Part shown: one piece after another, positions 49,838-59,391 of the stretch
Layout: every line of letters starts with the position of its first letter
Position numbering within the stretch: the first letter of the stretch is position 1
Source: Loktanella sp. 5RATIMAR09
Lineage (GTDB): Bacteria > Pseudomonadota > Alphaproteobacteria > Rhodobacterales > Rhodobacteraceae
NCBI RefSeq assembly: GCF_001419985.1
Contig: NZ_LJAL01000003.1
Location: 372,001 to 436,000 of the forward strand
DNA length: 64,000 bases
Reading direction: 5' to 3'
Made by a program: the position numbers and the translations under genes
The notes under the pieces: model-generated
Database searches by the model: none
The model's input: only the letters and a program-made list of their open reading frames with translations
Told to the model about the DNA's origin: nothing

Positions 49838-51000
49838 CAGGCGGCCGGCATCCGCTGTTCGACGATTTCCGCCCACCATGAGCACCCCGCCGGGATCGCC
49901 TCGTCAGCAAAGTTGTATTCGGGATGATGCACCGCTGCCGTGTCGCCGTTGCCCACCAGAATATACGCACCGGGCCGTTCTTCGAGCATGAAGGCAAAGT
50001 CCTCTCCGCCCATCACCAAGGGCGCATCGTTGCACGCGCCTGAGACAGATCTGGCCACTTGCGCTGCAAATTCGGTCTGTTCTTCATGGTTCACCATGAC
50101 CGGATAGCCGCGATAGTAGGTCACTTCTGCCTTTGCACCAAAGGTCGCCGCGGTGCCTTCGGCAATGGCTCTAAGCCGCTTTTCGGCAAGATCGCGCATC
50201 GCTGTCGACATCGTGCGCACGGTGCCTTTGAGATGCACACGCTGGGCGATCACGTTGAATGCCTTGGACGAGCTTTCAATCGCGGTGACCGAGACAACGA
50301 CCTGATCCACAGGATCGGCATTGCGGCTGACAATGGATTGCAGCGCCGTGACCACATGCGCTGCTACTAATGTGCTGTCGACGGTTTCGTGCGGTTTGGC
50401 CGCGTGGCCGCCTTTACCTTCGATGGTGATATCGAATTGGTCGGTGGCCGCAAAGAACGCCCCTGGCCTGATGGAAAAACTCCCCAATGGAAGGCCGGGC
50501 CAGTTGTGCATGCCATAGACCTCTTGAATACCCCAGCGGTCCATCATCCCGTCTTCGCACATCTCGCGCCCACCGCCGCCGCCTTCTTCGGCGGGCTGGA
50601 AGATCACGACGACAGTGCCGTCAAAGTTCCGCGTCTCGGACAGGTATTTGGCAGCGCCCAAGAGCATGGCCGTATGCCCGTCATGTCCGCAAGCATGCAT
50701 CGCGCCATCAACTTTGGATTTATACTCAAGCCCCGTTTGTTCGTGGATCGGCAGTGCATCCATATCGGCGCGCAAGCCTATGACTTTGCCCGAAGTATTC
50801 GTTTTACCTTTGATCACGCCCACAACACCGGTGCGCCCGATCCCTGTGACGATTTCATCGCAACCGAACTCTTTGAGCTTGTCTGCAACGATCGCAGAAG
50901 TCCGGTGCGTCTCGAACAGGATTTCGGGGTTTTCGTGAAGGTCGTGCCGCCATGCGGTGATTTCAGGCAGCAGTTCGGCAAAGCGATTCTTTACAGGCAT
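49837..51000 (-). CDS. M20-family amidohydrolase (hippurate/aminoacyl hydrolase type)
   Basis: A 387-residue metallo-amidohydrolase. Metal ligands lie in HACGHDGHTAM near 98-108 and the QPAEEGGGG loop; the Glu is the general base. It deacylates N-acyl amino acids. It lies downstream of the argE-like gene on the same strand and overlaps the methyltransferase. Exact specificity cannot be read; hippurate hydrolase is a usual label. Confidence 0.9.
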   Translation of the reverse strand: MPVKNRFAELLPEITAWRHDLHENPEILFETHRTSAIVADKLKEFGCDEIVTGIGRTGVVGVIKGKTNTSGKVIGLRADMDALPIHEQTGLEYKSKVDGAMHACGHDGHTAMLLGAAKYLSETRNFDGTVVVIFQPAEEGGGGGREMCEDGMMDRWGIQEVYGMHNWPGLPLGSFSIRPGAFFAATDQFDITIEGKGGHAAKPHETVDSTLVAAHVVTALQSIVSRNADPVDQVVVSVTAIESSSKAFNVIAQRVHLKGTVRTMSTAMRDLAEKRLRAIAEGTAATFGAKAEVTYYRGYPVMVNHEEQTEFAAQVARSVSGACNDAPLVMGGEDFAFMLEERPGAYILVGNGDTAAVHHPEYNFADEAIPAGCSWWAEIVEQRMPAA

Positions 51001-51036
51001 GTTTCGGGCTCCGGTTGGGGTGTGGCTATATGTGTC

Positions 51037-52197
51037 TCACTCGGCCAGCATGTCCACAAGGCGGCGCATGAATGCCTCGCCTTGCTGGAACTGGTCGACG
51101 GTAATGTATTCGTTGGGTTGGTGCGCCTGGGCGATGTCGCCGGGCCCGCAGATGACGGCAGAATAGCCGCGTTCCTGAAATTGTCCCGCTTCGGTCCCGT
51201 AGCTGACGACATTTCTGGCGTTCTCGCCTGTCAGTTGCCGGACAAGGGCTTCGGCCTTGCCCTGCGCTTCGGGGACAAGCCCCGGCACATGAAATGTTTG
51301 CTCGGCGGTGATGCCCGCCTCGGGCCGGATCGCTTTCATTTCCGCGTCAATCTCGGCCACCTTTGCCAGAAAGCGCGCCTGCCACGCGCCAATATCGTCA
51401 TCAGGAACGATGCGGAAATCAAAACCGAAGCGGCAGTCTTTGGCCGTGATATTATGCGCGGTGCCGCCGCTAATCGTGCCCACATGCAAGGTGGTGTAGG
51501 GCGGGAAGAAATCGGCGGCCACATCGCTGGGCGTTTTCGCTGCGTTTTCGGCGTTCACGTCATTGGCCCAGTTGATCAGCTTGGCGGCCATCATAATCGC
51601 GCTGACGCCGGTGGGGGCAAGCGAGGAATGGACCTCGAACCCGCGAAAATGCACGCGGTAGCCAATACTGCCTTTATGCCCTGTCACGACTTTCATCATC
51701 GAAGGCTCGCCCACCAGCACGGTATTGGCGCGGGGCATCCCCATGCTGACCATGTGGTCGATCATCGGCGGCGCGCCGGTGCAGCCGACTTCTTCGTCAT
51801 AGCTCAGCGCGATTTGCAGCGGGCGTTTGATCCCGCGTTCCAGCGCGAGCGGAACAGCCCAGAGCGCCAGCGCGTCAAAGCCTTTCATGTCGCAGGTGCC
51901 CCGCCCGTAAAGCCGGCCCTGCCGCTCGGTCACTGTGAACGGGTCCGTGTCCCAGGACTGCCCGTCAACGGGCACAACATCCGTATGACCGGAAAGCACC
52001 ACGCCGCCATCAACCTGCGGACCCACATGCGCATAAAGGGCCGCTTTGGTGCCGTCTTCGTTGGGGACACGGGTGGATTTCACGCCGAGATCCGCCAAAT
52101 ATTCCTCAACGAAATCAACAAGATCAAGATTGCTCTCACGGCTGACGGTCGGAAATGCCACAAGGCGATCCATCAGTTCTCGGGCGGTCGGTGTCAT
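51037..52197 (-). CDS. argE: Acetylornithine deacetylase / M20 peptidase
   Basis: A 386-residue M20 deacylase, likely acting on N-acetylornithine in arginine synthesis. Zinc-ligand segments are SGHTDVVP, GRGTCDMKGFDA and YDEEVGCTGA (Glu general base and ligand), and the late TEAGQFQ. It precedes the second M20 gene and is divergent from the peptide ABC operon. Succinyl-diaminopimelate desuccinylase is a less likely alternative. Confidence 0.9.
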   Translation of the reverse strand: MTPTARELMDRLVAFPTVSRESNLDLVDFVEEYLADLGVKSTRVPNEDGTKAALYAHVGPQVDGGVVLSGHTDVVPVDGQSWDTDPFTVTERQGRLYGRGTCDMKGFDALALWAVPLALERGIKRPLQIALSYDEEVGCTGAPPMIDHMVSMGMPRANTVLVGEPSMMKVVTGHKGSIGYRVHFRGFEVHSSLAPTGVSAIMMAAKLINWANDVNAENAAKTPSDVAADFFPPYTTLHVGTISGGTAHNITAKDCRFGFDFRIVPDDDIGAWQARFLAKVAEIDAEMKAIRPEAGITAEQTFHVPGLVPEAQGKAEALVRQLTGENARNVVSYGTEAGQFQERGYSAVICGPGDIAQAHQPNEYITVDQFQQGEAFMRRLVDMLAE

Positions 52198-52412
52198 GTC
52201 GGTCCTTTCAAGATCAGCTGCAATTGCTTCAGCTCATCGCGTGAAACGCCCATATCAGAGGCAGCGCTACTTTGGCCTGTCCATTCGGGGTCTGCAATTA
52301 GGTTATCACTTGCGGAAGCGCAATTTGATGATACCGTCCGAGGTTAGCGCAACCAGTCACGCAAGAATCTGGTGCAAACAAAAAAAACATCGAACCGCCT
52401 GGGAGGTTCCAA

Positions 52413-53417
52413 ATGCCTGATGGGGCGCTGCCCGTCCTGAATGTCCGGGACCTCAAGACCGTTTTCCAAACGCGCGGTGGCGAGGTCCACGCGGTAAATG
52501 ACGTAAGCTTTTCGCTTAAACCGGGCGAGTTGCTGGGTGTGGTAGGCGAGAGTGGGTCCGGTAAATCAGTGACCATGATGTCTTTGCTGGGCTTGCTGCC
52601 TTCGCCGCCTGCCGATGTGCGCGGCGGCACCGTCATGTTTGACGGCAAAGACCTTTTGTGTGTCACGCAAGAGGAATTGCGGTCGGTGCGCGGTGGCAAG
52701 ATCGGGTTTGTGTTTCAAGACCCGATGACGTCGCTCAACCCTGTTTATCAGGTCGGGTTCCAGATCATGGAACCCCTGCGCAAGCACATGGGGATGACCA
52801 AGCGCCAAGCGACGGCGCGCGCCCAAGAGCTGTTGGAGCTGGTCGGTATCCCCGACGCCAAGCGCCGCCTGAACGACTATCCCCACCAGTTTTCCGGCGG
52901 GATGCGTCAGCGTGTTATGATCGCCATCGCTTTGGCCTGTGATCCGCAAGTACTGATCGCGGATGAGCCGACAACGGCGCTTGATGTGACCATTCAGGCG
53001 CAGATTCTGGAACTGATGAAGGAGTTGCGCGACAAGCTGGGCATGGCCGTGATCTGGATCACCCATGACCTTGGCGTCATCGCGGGGATCGCGGACCGCG
53101 TGATGGTGATGTACGGCGGGCAAGTTGTGGAACATGCGCCTGTCAAAGAGCTCTTTAACGACCCGCAACACCCCTATACCCGTGCCCTGCTCAAAACGAT
53201 TCCCAAGATCCACGGCGGACGCGCGGCCCGCCTGACGATCATCGAAGGCCAGCCCCCGATGATGACCGGCGCGCCCACCGCGTGCCCGTTCCGCGACCGC
53301 TGTGATGTAGCGTTTGATCGATGTGCGGCCGAGAATCCGCCGCGTTACGATCTGGGTGAAGGCCATGATGCCGCCTGTTTCTTTGACGCCCGCACCGGAG
53401 GGCCGCGCGATGCTTGA
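52413..53417 (+). CDS. Peptide-type ABC transporter ATP-binding protein (DppD-like)
   Basis: A 334-residue ATPase. Walker [10 protein letters not shown], signature FSGGMRQRV and Walker [13 protein letters not shown] are clear, and the C-terminal oligopeptide-transporter extension has the four-Cys motif [14 protein letters not shown]. It begins an operon with another ATPase, a binding protein and two permeases. The ATG follows GGGAGG. The 215-base gap upstream (52198-52412) is shared with argE. Confidence 0.95.
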   Translation: MPDGALPVLNVRDLKTVFQTRGGEVHAVNDVSFSLKPGELLGVVGESGSGKSVTMMSLLGLLPSPPADVRGGTVMFDGKDLLCVTQEELRSVRGGKIGFVFQDPMTSLNPVYQVGFQIMEPLRKHMGMTKRQATARAQELLELVGIPDAKRRLNDYPHQFSGGMRQRVMIAIALACDPQVLIADEPTTALDVTIQAQILELMKELRDKLGMAVIWITHDLGVIAGIADRVMVMYGGQVVEHAPVKELFNDPQHPYTRALLKTIPKIHGGRAARLTIIEGQPPMMTGAPTACPFRDRCDVAFDRCAAENPPRYDLGEGHDAACFFDARTGGPRDA

Positions 53418-54453
53418 TGCCACCAAAAAGCCGCTTGTTTCGGTCAAAGACCTGAAAATGCACTTTCCGATCTATGCGGGCCTGTTGCGCCGCCGTGTCG
53501 GCGAGGTAAAGGCCGTGGACGGTGTGAGCTTTGATGTGTTTGAGGGCGAAACCCTTGGTCTTGTTGGCGAATCCGGTTGCGGCAAATCGACTTGCGGTCG
53601 TGCGGTGCTGCGGCTTTACGACATTACTTCAGGTGCGATCAGCATTGACGGGCGCGAAATCGGCGCCACCCCGCAAACAGCGTTGCGCGAGATGCGCCCG
53701 ACCATGCAGATGGTGTTTCAAGATCCACAGGCGTCGCTGAACCCGCGCATGACGGTTGAGAACATCATCAAAGAACCGCTTGATGAGCACACCAAACTGT
53801 CTGATGCCGAAAAGCGCGAAAAAGTGGGTGAGTTGATGGATGCGGTCGGGCTGAACCGCAAGTTTGCCAAACGCTACCCCCATGCGTTTTCGGGCGGCCA
53901 GCGCCAGCGGATCGGGATTGCGCGTGCGCTTGCCCTGAACCCCAAATTCATCGTCTGTGACGAACCGATTGCAGCGCTCGACGTGTCCATTCAGGCCCAG
54001 GTGGTGAACCTGCTGGAAGACCTGCAAGAACAGTTCGGCCTGACCTATCTTTTCATCAGCCATGACCTGTCGATGGTGCGCCATATCGCGACGCGGGTGG
54101 CGGTGATGTATCTTGGCAAGATCGTTGAACTGGCCCCGCGGGATGGGCTCTATGCAGACCCCCTGCATCCCTACACCAAGGCGCTGCTTTCGGCGGTGCC
54201 TGAACCGGACCCGAGCCTTGCGCGCAGCACGCAGCGGATCATCCTCAAGGGTGACGTGCCCTCCCCGTCGAACCCGCCCGAGGGCTGTAATTTCTGCACC
54301 CGTTGCCCGTCTGTGATGGACATCTGCAAACGCGTGGAACCCGAATATCGTGAGGTGCACCCCGGCCGGTTTACCGCCTGCCATTTGTACAACGATACAA
54401 TCGACACTGCCGGATCAACGGCAGGTCATGAGGCCGAAGGGCACACACAATGA
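53410..54453 (+). CDS. Peptide-type ABC transporter ATP-binding protein (DppF-like)
   Basis: A 347-residue ATPase. Walker [10 protein letters not shown], signature FSGGQRQRI and Walker [13 protein letters not shown] are present, with the Cys-rich C-terminus [14 protein letters not shown]. It pairs with the previous ATPase to energise import. The ATG at 53410 overlaps the end of the DppD-like gene by eight bases; an upstream extension was rejected. Confidence 0.95.
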   Translation: MLDATKKPLVSVKDLKMHFPIYAGLLRRRVGEVKAVDGVSFDVFEGETLGLVGESGCGKSTCGRAVLRLYDITSGAISIDGREIGATPQTALREMRPTMQMVFQDPQASLNPRMTVENIIKEPLDEHTKLSDAEKREKVGELMDAVGLNRKFAKRYPHAFSGGQRQRIGIARALALNPKFIVCDEPIAALDVSIQAQVVNLLEDLQEQFGLTYLFISHDLSMVRHIATRVAVMYLGKIVELAPRDGLYADPLHPYTKALLSAVPEPDPSLARSTQRIILKGDVPSPSNPPEGCNFCTRCPSVMDICKRVEPEYREVHPGRFTACHLYNDTIDTAGSTAGHEAEGHTQ

Positions 54454-54475
54454 AGACCAACAAGGAGAAGACAAA

Positions 54476-56197
54476 ATGAAACTCAAAACAGCCCTTATGG
54501 GCGCTGTTGCCTGCCTGGGTCTTGCACCCATGGCCCATGCCGATGGGCATGAAGGCGAGCGCGGCCGCGACGGCAACGTCAATATCATCTATTGGCAGGC
54601 CGTATCCATCATGAACCCGTTCCTTTCGGGCGGCACCAAAGACATCGAAGCCGCCAGCCTCGTGCTTGAGCCGCTGGCGCGCTATGACGAAACCGGCATG
54701 ATGGTGCCTTATCTGGCCACAGCCATTCCGACCGTCAGCAATGGCGGCGTGTCCGAGGATCTGACCTCGATCACATGGCAGATCAAACCTGATGTGCTTT
54801 GGTCCGATGGGTCTGCTGTGACGTCACGCGATGTCCAGTTCACCTTTGAATACTGCACCGCCGAAGGTGGTGGTTGCGCGCAAGGTGCAAAGTTCTCGAA
54901 TGTCGAAAGCGTCGAGATGATTGACGACAAGACAGTCAAAGTGAATTTTGATGGCCCCGCGCCAAACCCCTATCAGGCGTTTGTTGGCCATGAGTCGCCC
55001 ATCATTCAGGCGGCCCAGTTTGCCGAATGTCTGGGACCGCGCGCACCGGAATGCACGGATGCGAACTTTATGCCCGTCGGCACCGGTCCTTTTGTTGTCA
55101 CAGACTTCCGCGTCAACGACGTGGTACAGTTTGAAGCCAACGAAAACTACCGTGACCCCGGCAAACCCGCGTTCGCCACAGTGACCTTCAAAGGTGGCGG
55201 TGATGCAACGGCCGCTGGTCGTGCCGTGATGGAAACAGGCGAATTCGACTATGCCTGGAACCTGCAGCTGGCACCTGACGTGATTGCCGCGATGGCAGAA
55301 GGCGGCATGGGGGTGCCTGTGTCCGCATTTGGTACACTGGTCGAGCGGATCGAAATGAACCTGACCGATCCTTCGCCCGCGCTTGAAGAAGGCGTGCGTT
55401 CCACCGTGGCGGCACCGCATCCGTTCCTGACAGATGCCCGCGTCCGCGAAGCGCTTTCCATCGCCATCGACCGCGATCTGCTGGTTGAGGTGGGTTACGG
55501 TCAGGCCGGTCGTGCGACCTGTAACCTCGTTCCTGCACCTGCACTTTATGCGTCCGACAACACGGCCTGCCTGACACAGGACCTTGACCGTGCGAATGCC
55601 TTGCTGGACGAAGCAGGCTTTATGATGGGGTCAGACGGCGTGCGTGTGAACGACGAAGGCGTGCGTTTGTCGATCCTGTTTCAGACATCCACAAACGCTG
55701 TGCGTCAGGACTTTCAGGCCTTGATCAAGCAGTGGTGGGAAGAGATCGGTGTTGAAACCGAACTGCGCAACATCGATTCCGGTGTGTTCTTTGGTGGTGA
55801 TCCGGGTTCGCCCGACACATTCCAGCGTTTCTATGCAGACGTTGAAATGTACGCCAACAACTTCCCCGGCACAGACCCACAGGCCTATCTGGGCGCGTAC
55901 CTGTGCGAAAACATCCCATCGCCAGAGACACAGTGGCAGGGTGAGAACATCAACCGCATCTGTGATCCGGCCTATGATGCGCTCTGGGCAGAGCTTGCCT
56001 CGACCGCTGATCTCCAAGAGCGGGGCCGCATTGGCCGTGCGCTCAATGACATGGTGACCAAGGACAGCAACATCATCGTGCCACTGGTCGACCGTGGCCG
56101 TGTGTCGGGCCATGCCGTCACACTGGGCGGCGTGATCCTGAACACTTGGGATAGCGAGCTGTGGAACATCGCGGACTGGTACCGCATCGGCGAATAA
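54476..56197 (+). CDS. Peptide-type ABC transporter substrate-binding protein
   Basis: A 573-residue family-5 extracytoplasmic binding protein with a signal peptide (MKLKTALMGAVACLGLAPMAHA). The core has MNPFLSGGTKDIEAASLVLEPLARYD and the LTSITWQIKPDVLWSDG motif, as for peptide or opine binding proteins. The ATG follows AAGGAG. A palindrome 55 bases after the stop separates it from the permeases and may keep the binding protein in excess. Confidence 0.93.
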   Translation: MKLKTALMGAVACLGLAPMAHADGHEGERGRDGNVNIIYWQAVSIMNPFLSGGTKDIEAASLVLEPLARYDETGMMVPYLATAIPTVSNGGVSEDLTSITWQIKPDVLWSDGSAVTSRDVQFTFEYCTAEGGGCAQGAKFSNVESVEMIDDKTVKVNFDGPAPNPYQAFVGHESPIIQAAQFAECLGPRAPECTDANFMPVGTGPFVVTDFRVNDVVQFEANENYRDPGKPAFATVTFKGGGDATAAGRAVMETGEFDYAWNLQLAPDVIAAMAEGGMGVPVSAFGTLVERIEMNLTDPSPALEEGVRSTVAAPHPFLTDARVREALSIAIDRDLLVEVGYGQAGRATCNLVPAPALYASDNTACLTQDLDRANALLDEAGFMMGSDGVRVNDEGVRLSILFQTSTNAVRQDFQALIKQWWEEIGVETELRNIDSGVFFGGDPGSPDTFQRFYADVEMYANNFPGTDPQAYLGAYLCENIPSPETQWQGENINRICDPAYDALWAELASTADLQERGRIGRALNDMVTKDSNIIVPLVDRGRVSGHAVTLGGVILNTWDSELWNIADWYRIGE

Positions 56198-56251
56198 ATC
56201 ACTGACGCAGCCCCGGACAACGATCAGGGGCCTCGCGCTGCTTGCGTAGAG

Positions 56252-56272
56252 GTCCCGGATCAGGTCCGGGAC
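56252..56272. repeat. Palindrome GTCCCGGA/TCCGGGAC, copy 2
   Basis: A perfect 8-base stem with a 5-base loop between the binding-protein and permease genes. It shares arms with 18124-18146. It can stabilise the 3' end of the upstream mRNA. Confidence 0.65.
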
Positions 56273-56322
56273 TGCGTTGCTCTACTTCATTTTCTCTAAA
56301 GCTATGTGTAAAGGCGTCGTAA

Positions 56323-57330
56323 ATGCTGACCTACACCATCCGTAGACTGCTGCTGTCGATCCCGACGCTTATCTTCATCGCTTTTGTGATTTTCATGCTG
56401 CTGGAACTCGCCCCCGGCGATCCAATGGCTAGCATGCCCCTGTCGATCCCGCCAGAAGTCCGCCAGCAAATGCGCGAGGCGCTGGGGCTGGGCGAGCCTT
56501 GGTGGATCCGCTTTCCGCTGTGGCTGAACCAGTTCTTTATCGTTGAGCCGCAATACTGGATCGACGCGGCCTTTGACACCAACTTTGCCGATGGCGCACA
56601 GCGCATCATCAGCTTTCAGTCACGCAGCCCCGTTTTTGAAGTGATCGCACAGCGCCTGCCACAGACGCTCTGGGTTGTGGCGATGTCTTATGTTGTGGGC
56701 GTTTTGATCGCCCTACCCATCGGGATCATCAGCGCCTACAAACAATATTCAGTCTTCGACAACGCGGGCACATTCGTCAGCATGATCGGCTTTTCGGTGC
56801 CCCCGTTCTTTTCGGGCGTTCTGCTGATCGTGATCTTCTCGGTTCAACTGCAATGGTTGCCGTCGATTTATGACACGACACTGGTGGTCAACTCGTGGGA
56901 CAGCTTCAAGCAGCAGTTGCTACAAATGATCATGCCTGTGATGGTGTTGGCCTTGCAAACAACCGCACAGGTCAGCCGCTATATGCGCGCCTCCATGCTG
57001 GATAACCTGTCTCAGGATTACGTCCGCACCGCCCGCGCCAAGGGCATGTCCGAAAGCGTGGTTGTCATGAAGCACGTGCTGCGCAATTCGATGATTCCGG
57101 TTGTGACGGTGATCGCATTGGGCATCCCGTCGATCTTCGGCGGTGCGATTATTACCGAACAGATCTTCAAGGTGAACGGGTTGGGTCAGTTGCTGATCAT
57201 CGCGCTGCAAGGCTCTGACATTCCGATGGTTATGACGATCACCTTCCTGTTGGCCGTCCTGATCGTGATGATGAACCTGATCGCCGATATTCTTTACGGT
57301 ATTCTGGACCCAAGGATTCGCTATGACTGA
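56323..57330 (+). CDS. Peptide-type ABC transporter permease (DppB-like)
   Basis: A 335-residue inner-membrane permease with about six helices. The EAA-like loop RTARAKGMSESVVVMKHVLRNSMIPVVT is present near 230-255. It forms a heterodimeric channel with the next gene. Starts at ATG 56323. Confidence 0.95.
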   Translation: MLTYTIRRLLLSIPTLIFIAFVIFMLLELAPGDPMASMPLSIPPEVRQQMREALGLGEPWWIRFPLWLNQFFIVEPQYWIDAAFDTNFADGAQRIISFQSRSPVFEVIAQRLPQTLWVVAMSYVVGVLIALPIGIISAYKQYSVFDNAGTFVSMIGFSVPPFFSGVLLIVIFSVQLQWLPSIYDTTLVVNSWDSFKQQLLQMIMPVMVLALQTTAQVSRYMRASMLDNLSQDYVRTARAKGMSESVVVMKHVLRNSMIPVVTVIALGIPSIFGGAIITEQIFKVNGLGQLLIIALQGSDIPMVMTITFLLAVLIVMMNLIADILYGILDPRIRYD

Positions 57331-58321
57331 TCGCGCGCCCCAAAGCTCTGCCGATAACCTGTTGCCCGCCGGAGATCCGGTGCCATTGCCGATTGCGGCA
57401 GTCGAGAAGCCGCGCAACCAATGGCTTGACGTCTGGGACCAGTTCAAGACCCATAAGGGGGCTGTTTTCGGCCTTGGGTTTTTGATTTTCATCACCCTCT
57501 TCGTCACTATCGGCCCATGGCTGTGGCAGGTGGACCCCGGCAAGCTTGATATCCGCAACAAGGACGTACGGCCGCTCTATATGGCGCTCTTTGATAGCGA
57601 CGCCAAGGTGAGTTGGGCCAATCCGATGGGCACCGACAACCTTGGCCGCGATATTATGGCAAACATCATGCAAGGCGGGCGGATTTCGCTGGCTGTCGGC
57701 TGGACCGCGATGATTTTGGCGGTGTTTCTTGGCACGCTGATCGGTGTGTTGGCGGGGTATTTCCGCCGTCTTGATGGCCTGTTGATGCGCTTTACCGATC
57801 TGGTGCTGTCGCTGCCGCTTTTGCCGCTTTTGCTGGTGATGATGCTGTTGTTCCGCGATCCGCTGCGCGCGGCCTTTGGACCGGAAAACGGGATATTCAT
57901 TCTGATCGTTGTGGGTATCGGCATCACCTCATGGATGCAGACGGCCCGGATTGTGCGCGGCGATGTGATGGCGCTGAAAGAGCGTGAATTCGTGCTGGCG
58001 GCCCGCTCGATCGGCACACCGCCACGGCGGATGATTACACGGCATATCCTGCCGAACGTCCTGTCACCGATCATGGTTTCGGCCACGCTGGGACTTGCCA
58101 CGGCAATTATCACCGAAAGCGCCTTGTCGTTCCTCGGGCTTGGTTTTCCGTCCGATTTCCCGACATGGGGTAAAATCCTGTTCGACAGTGTGGACCGCAT
58201 GACAGCATTCCCCGAGCGCGTTCTCTGGCCCGGTCTGGCGATTTCGCTGACCGTTCTTGCGGTGAACTATATCGGCGACGGGCTGCGCGATGCGCTGGAT
58301 CCACGGATCAGGGGCTTGTGA
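57323..58321 (+). CDS. Peptide-type ABC transporter permease (DppC-like)
   Basis: A 332-residue permease with six helices after a polar N-terminus. The conserved AARSIGTPPRRMITRHILPNVLSPIM loop is the ATPase contact. It overlaps the DppB-like gene by eight bases. It ends the five-gene import cassette; the specific peptide or amine substrate is unknown. Confidence 0.95.
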   Translation: MTDRAPQSSADNLLPAGDPVPLPIAAVEKPRNQWLDVWDQFKTHKGAVFGLGFLIFITLFVTIGPWLWQVDPGKLDIRNKDVRPLYMALFDSDAKVSWANPMGTDNLGRDIMANIMQGGRISLAVGWTAMILAVFLGTLIGVLAGYFRRLDGLLMRFTDLVLSLPLLPLLLVMMLLFRDPLRAAFGPENGIFILIVVGIGITSWMQTARIVRGDVMALKEREFVLAARSIGTPPRRMITRHILPNVLSPIMVSATLGLATAIITESALSFLGLGFPSDFPTWGKILFDSVDRMTAFPERVLWPGLAISLTVLAVNYIGDGLRDALDPRIRGL

Positions 58322-58392
58322 TTTGCCTTAGGGCACGCGCGTCATAACTTTGGTAGAGCGGGACAAACCCGTTCCAACAGGAGATGACAACA

Positions 58393-59280
58393 ATGACACG
58401 CATGACGGCCAAGGACTTTGATCAAGAGCTGCTTGATCTTTATGACTTTTACGCGCACGGCAAAATCTCCAAGCGCGAATTTCTGGATAAGGCGGGTAAG
58501 TTTGCTGTCGGCGGTGTCACGGCTGCGGCCCTGCTCAGCATGCTGAGCCCCGATTACGCGCTGGCCGAGCAGGTGTCGTTCAACGACCCCGATATCGTGC
58601 CTGAATACATCACCTACCCCTCACCCAACGGCCACGGCGAGGTGCGCGGCTATCTGGTGAAACCCGCCAATGCGACGGGGCCGCTGCCTGCCGTGCTGGT
58701 GATCCACGAAAACCGTGGTCTGAACCCCTATATCGAAGACGTGGCCCGCCGCGTCGCTAAAGCGGGCTTTATGGCGCTGGCGCCCGATGGTCTGACCTCT
58801 GTGGGTGGCTATCCCGGCAATGACGCCGAAGGACGCGAATTGCAGCGCACGGTGGATGGCGAAACGCTGATGAACGACTTTTTTGCAGGGTTTGAGCACC
58901 TGATGACCCGCGACGACAGCACCGGCAGCGTGGGCGCTGTGGGCTTTTGCTATGGTGGCGGTGTGGTGAACGCACTGGCCGTGGCCTATCCGGAGATGAG
59001 CGCTGGTGTGCCATTCTACGGCCGTCAGGCGGCGGTCGCGGATGTACCGCGCATCGAGGCACCTTTGATGCTGCAATACGGCGCGCTGGACGAGCGGATC
59101 AACGAGGGTGCTGCGGCGTATAGTGAGGCATTGACCGCCAACGGTAAGGTCTTTGAGGAGTACTTCTACGAAAACGCCAACCACGGTTTCCACAACGACA
59201 GCACGCCGCGTTATGATGAAGCGATGGCCGAGCTGGCATGGGACCGCACGATTGGGTGGTTCAATACGTATCTGACGTAA
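58393..59280 (+). CDS. Dienelactone hydrolase-family exported protein
   Basis: A 295-residue alpha/beta hydrolase. The triad is Cys186 (GFCYGG), Asp233 (GALDERIN) and His264 (NANHGFH), with the Glu of HENRG that activates the Cys. The N-terminal region contains [12 protein letters not shown] followed by a hydrophobic segment ([11 protein letters not shown]), a Tat-like signal with KR in place of RR. The ATG at 58393 follows AGGAG; an earlier ATG is too close. It follows the importer operon by 71 bases, so may hydrolyse imported substrates or act in the periplasm. Confidence 0.88.
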   Translation: MTRMTAKDFDQELLDLYDFYAHGKISKREFLDKAGKFAVGGVTAAALLSMLSPDYALAEQVSFNDPDIVPEYITYPSPNGHGEVRGYLVKPANATGPLPAVLVIHENRGLNPYIEDVARRVAKAGFMALAPDGLTSVGGYPGNDAEGRELQRTVDGETLMNDFFAGFEHLMTRDDSTGSVGAVGFCYGGGVVNALAVAYPEMSAGVPFYGRQAAVADVPRIEAPLMLQYGALDERINEGAAAYSEALTANGKVFEEYFYENANHGFHNDSTPRYDEAMAELAWDRTIGWFNTYLT

Positions 59281-59302
59281 GGCGCGTGGGTTTTACCAAC
59301 GC

Positions 59303-59322
59303 GTGGGTTTCACCCACCCTAC
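59303..59322. repeat. GTGGGTTTCACCCACCCTAC palindrome
   Basis: A hairpin with GTGGG/CCCAC arms and a CCCTAC tail, 22 bases after the hydrolase gene. Same family as 59368-59389 and 24398-24419, in the same orientation. Confidence 0.6.
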
Positions 59323-59333
59323 GGAATGAAAAA

Positions 59334-59361
59334 GGGCGGCGCTGTAAAGCGCCGCCCTTTT
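59334..59361. terminator. Strong bidirectional terminator between the hydrolase and pntB genes
   Basis: GGGCGGCGCT, loop GTAA, AGCGCCGCCC, followed by TTTT and preceded by AAAAA. A perfect 10-base GC-rich stem lies between convergent genes, so it can terminate both. Confidence 0.85.
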
Positions 59362-59367
59362 GCGTGA

Positions 59368-59389
59368 GGTGGGTTGAAACCCACCCTAC
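59368..59389. repeat. GGTGGGTT-GA-AACCCACC palindrome with CCCTAC tail
   Basis: A perfect 8-base stem just beyond the pntB stop, with the same tail orientation as the copy at 59303. Confidence 0.6.
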
Positions 59390-59391
59390 CT

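Noticed and set aside
50389-52347. 652-codon plus-strand open frame over the two M20 deacylase genes
   Set aside because: Both M20 genes on the minus strand have intact metal motifs, and the plus-strand frame covers two unrelated genes and their gap. It is an antisense shadow.
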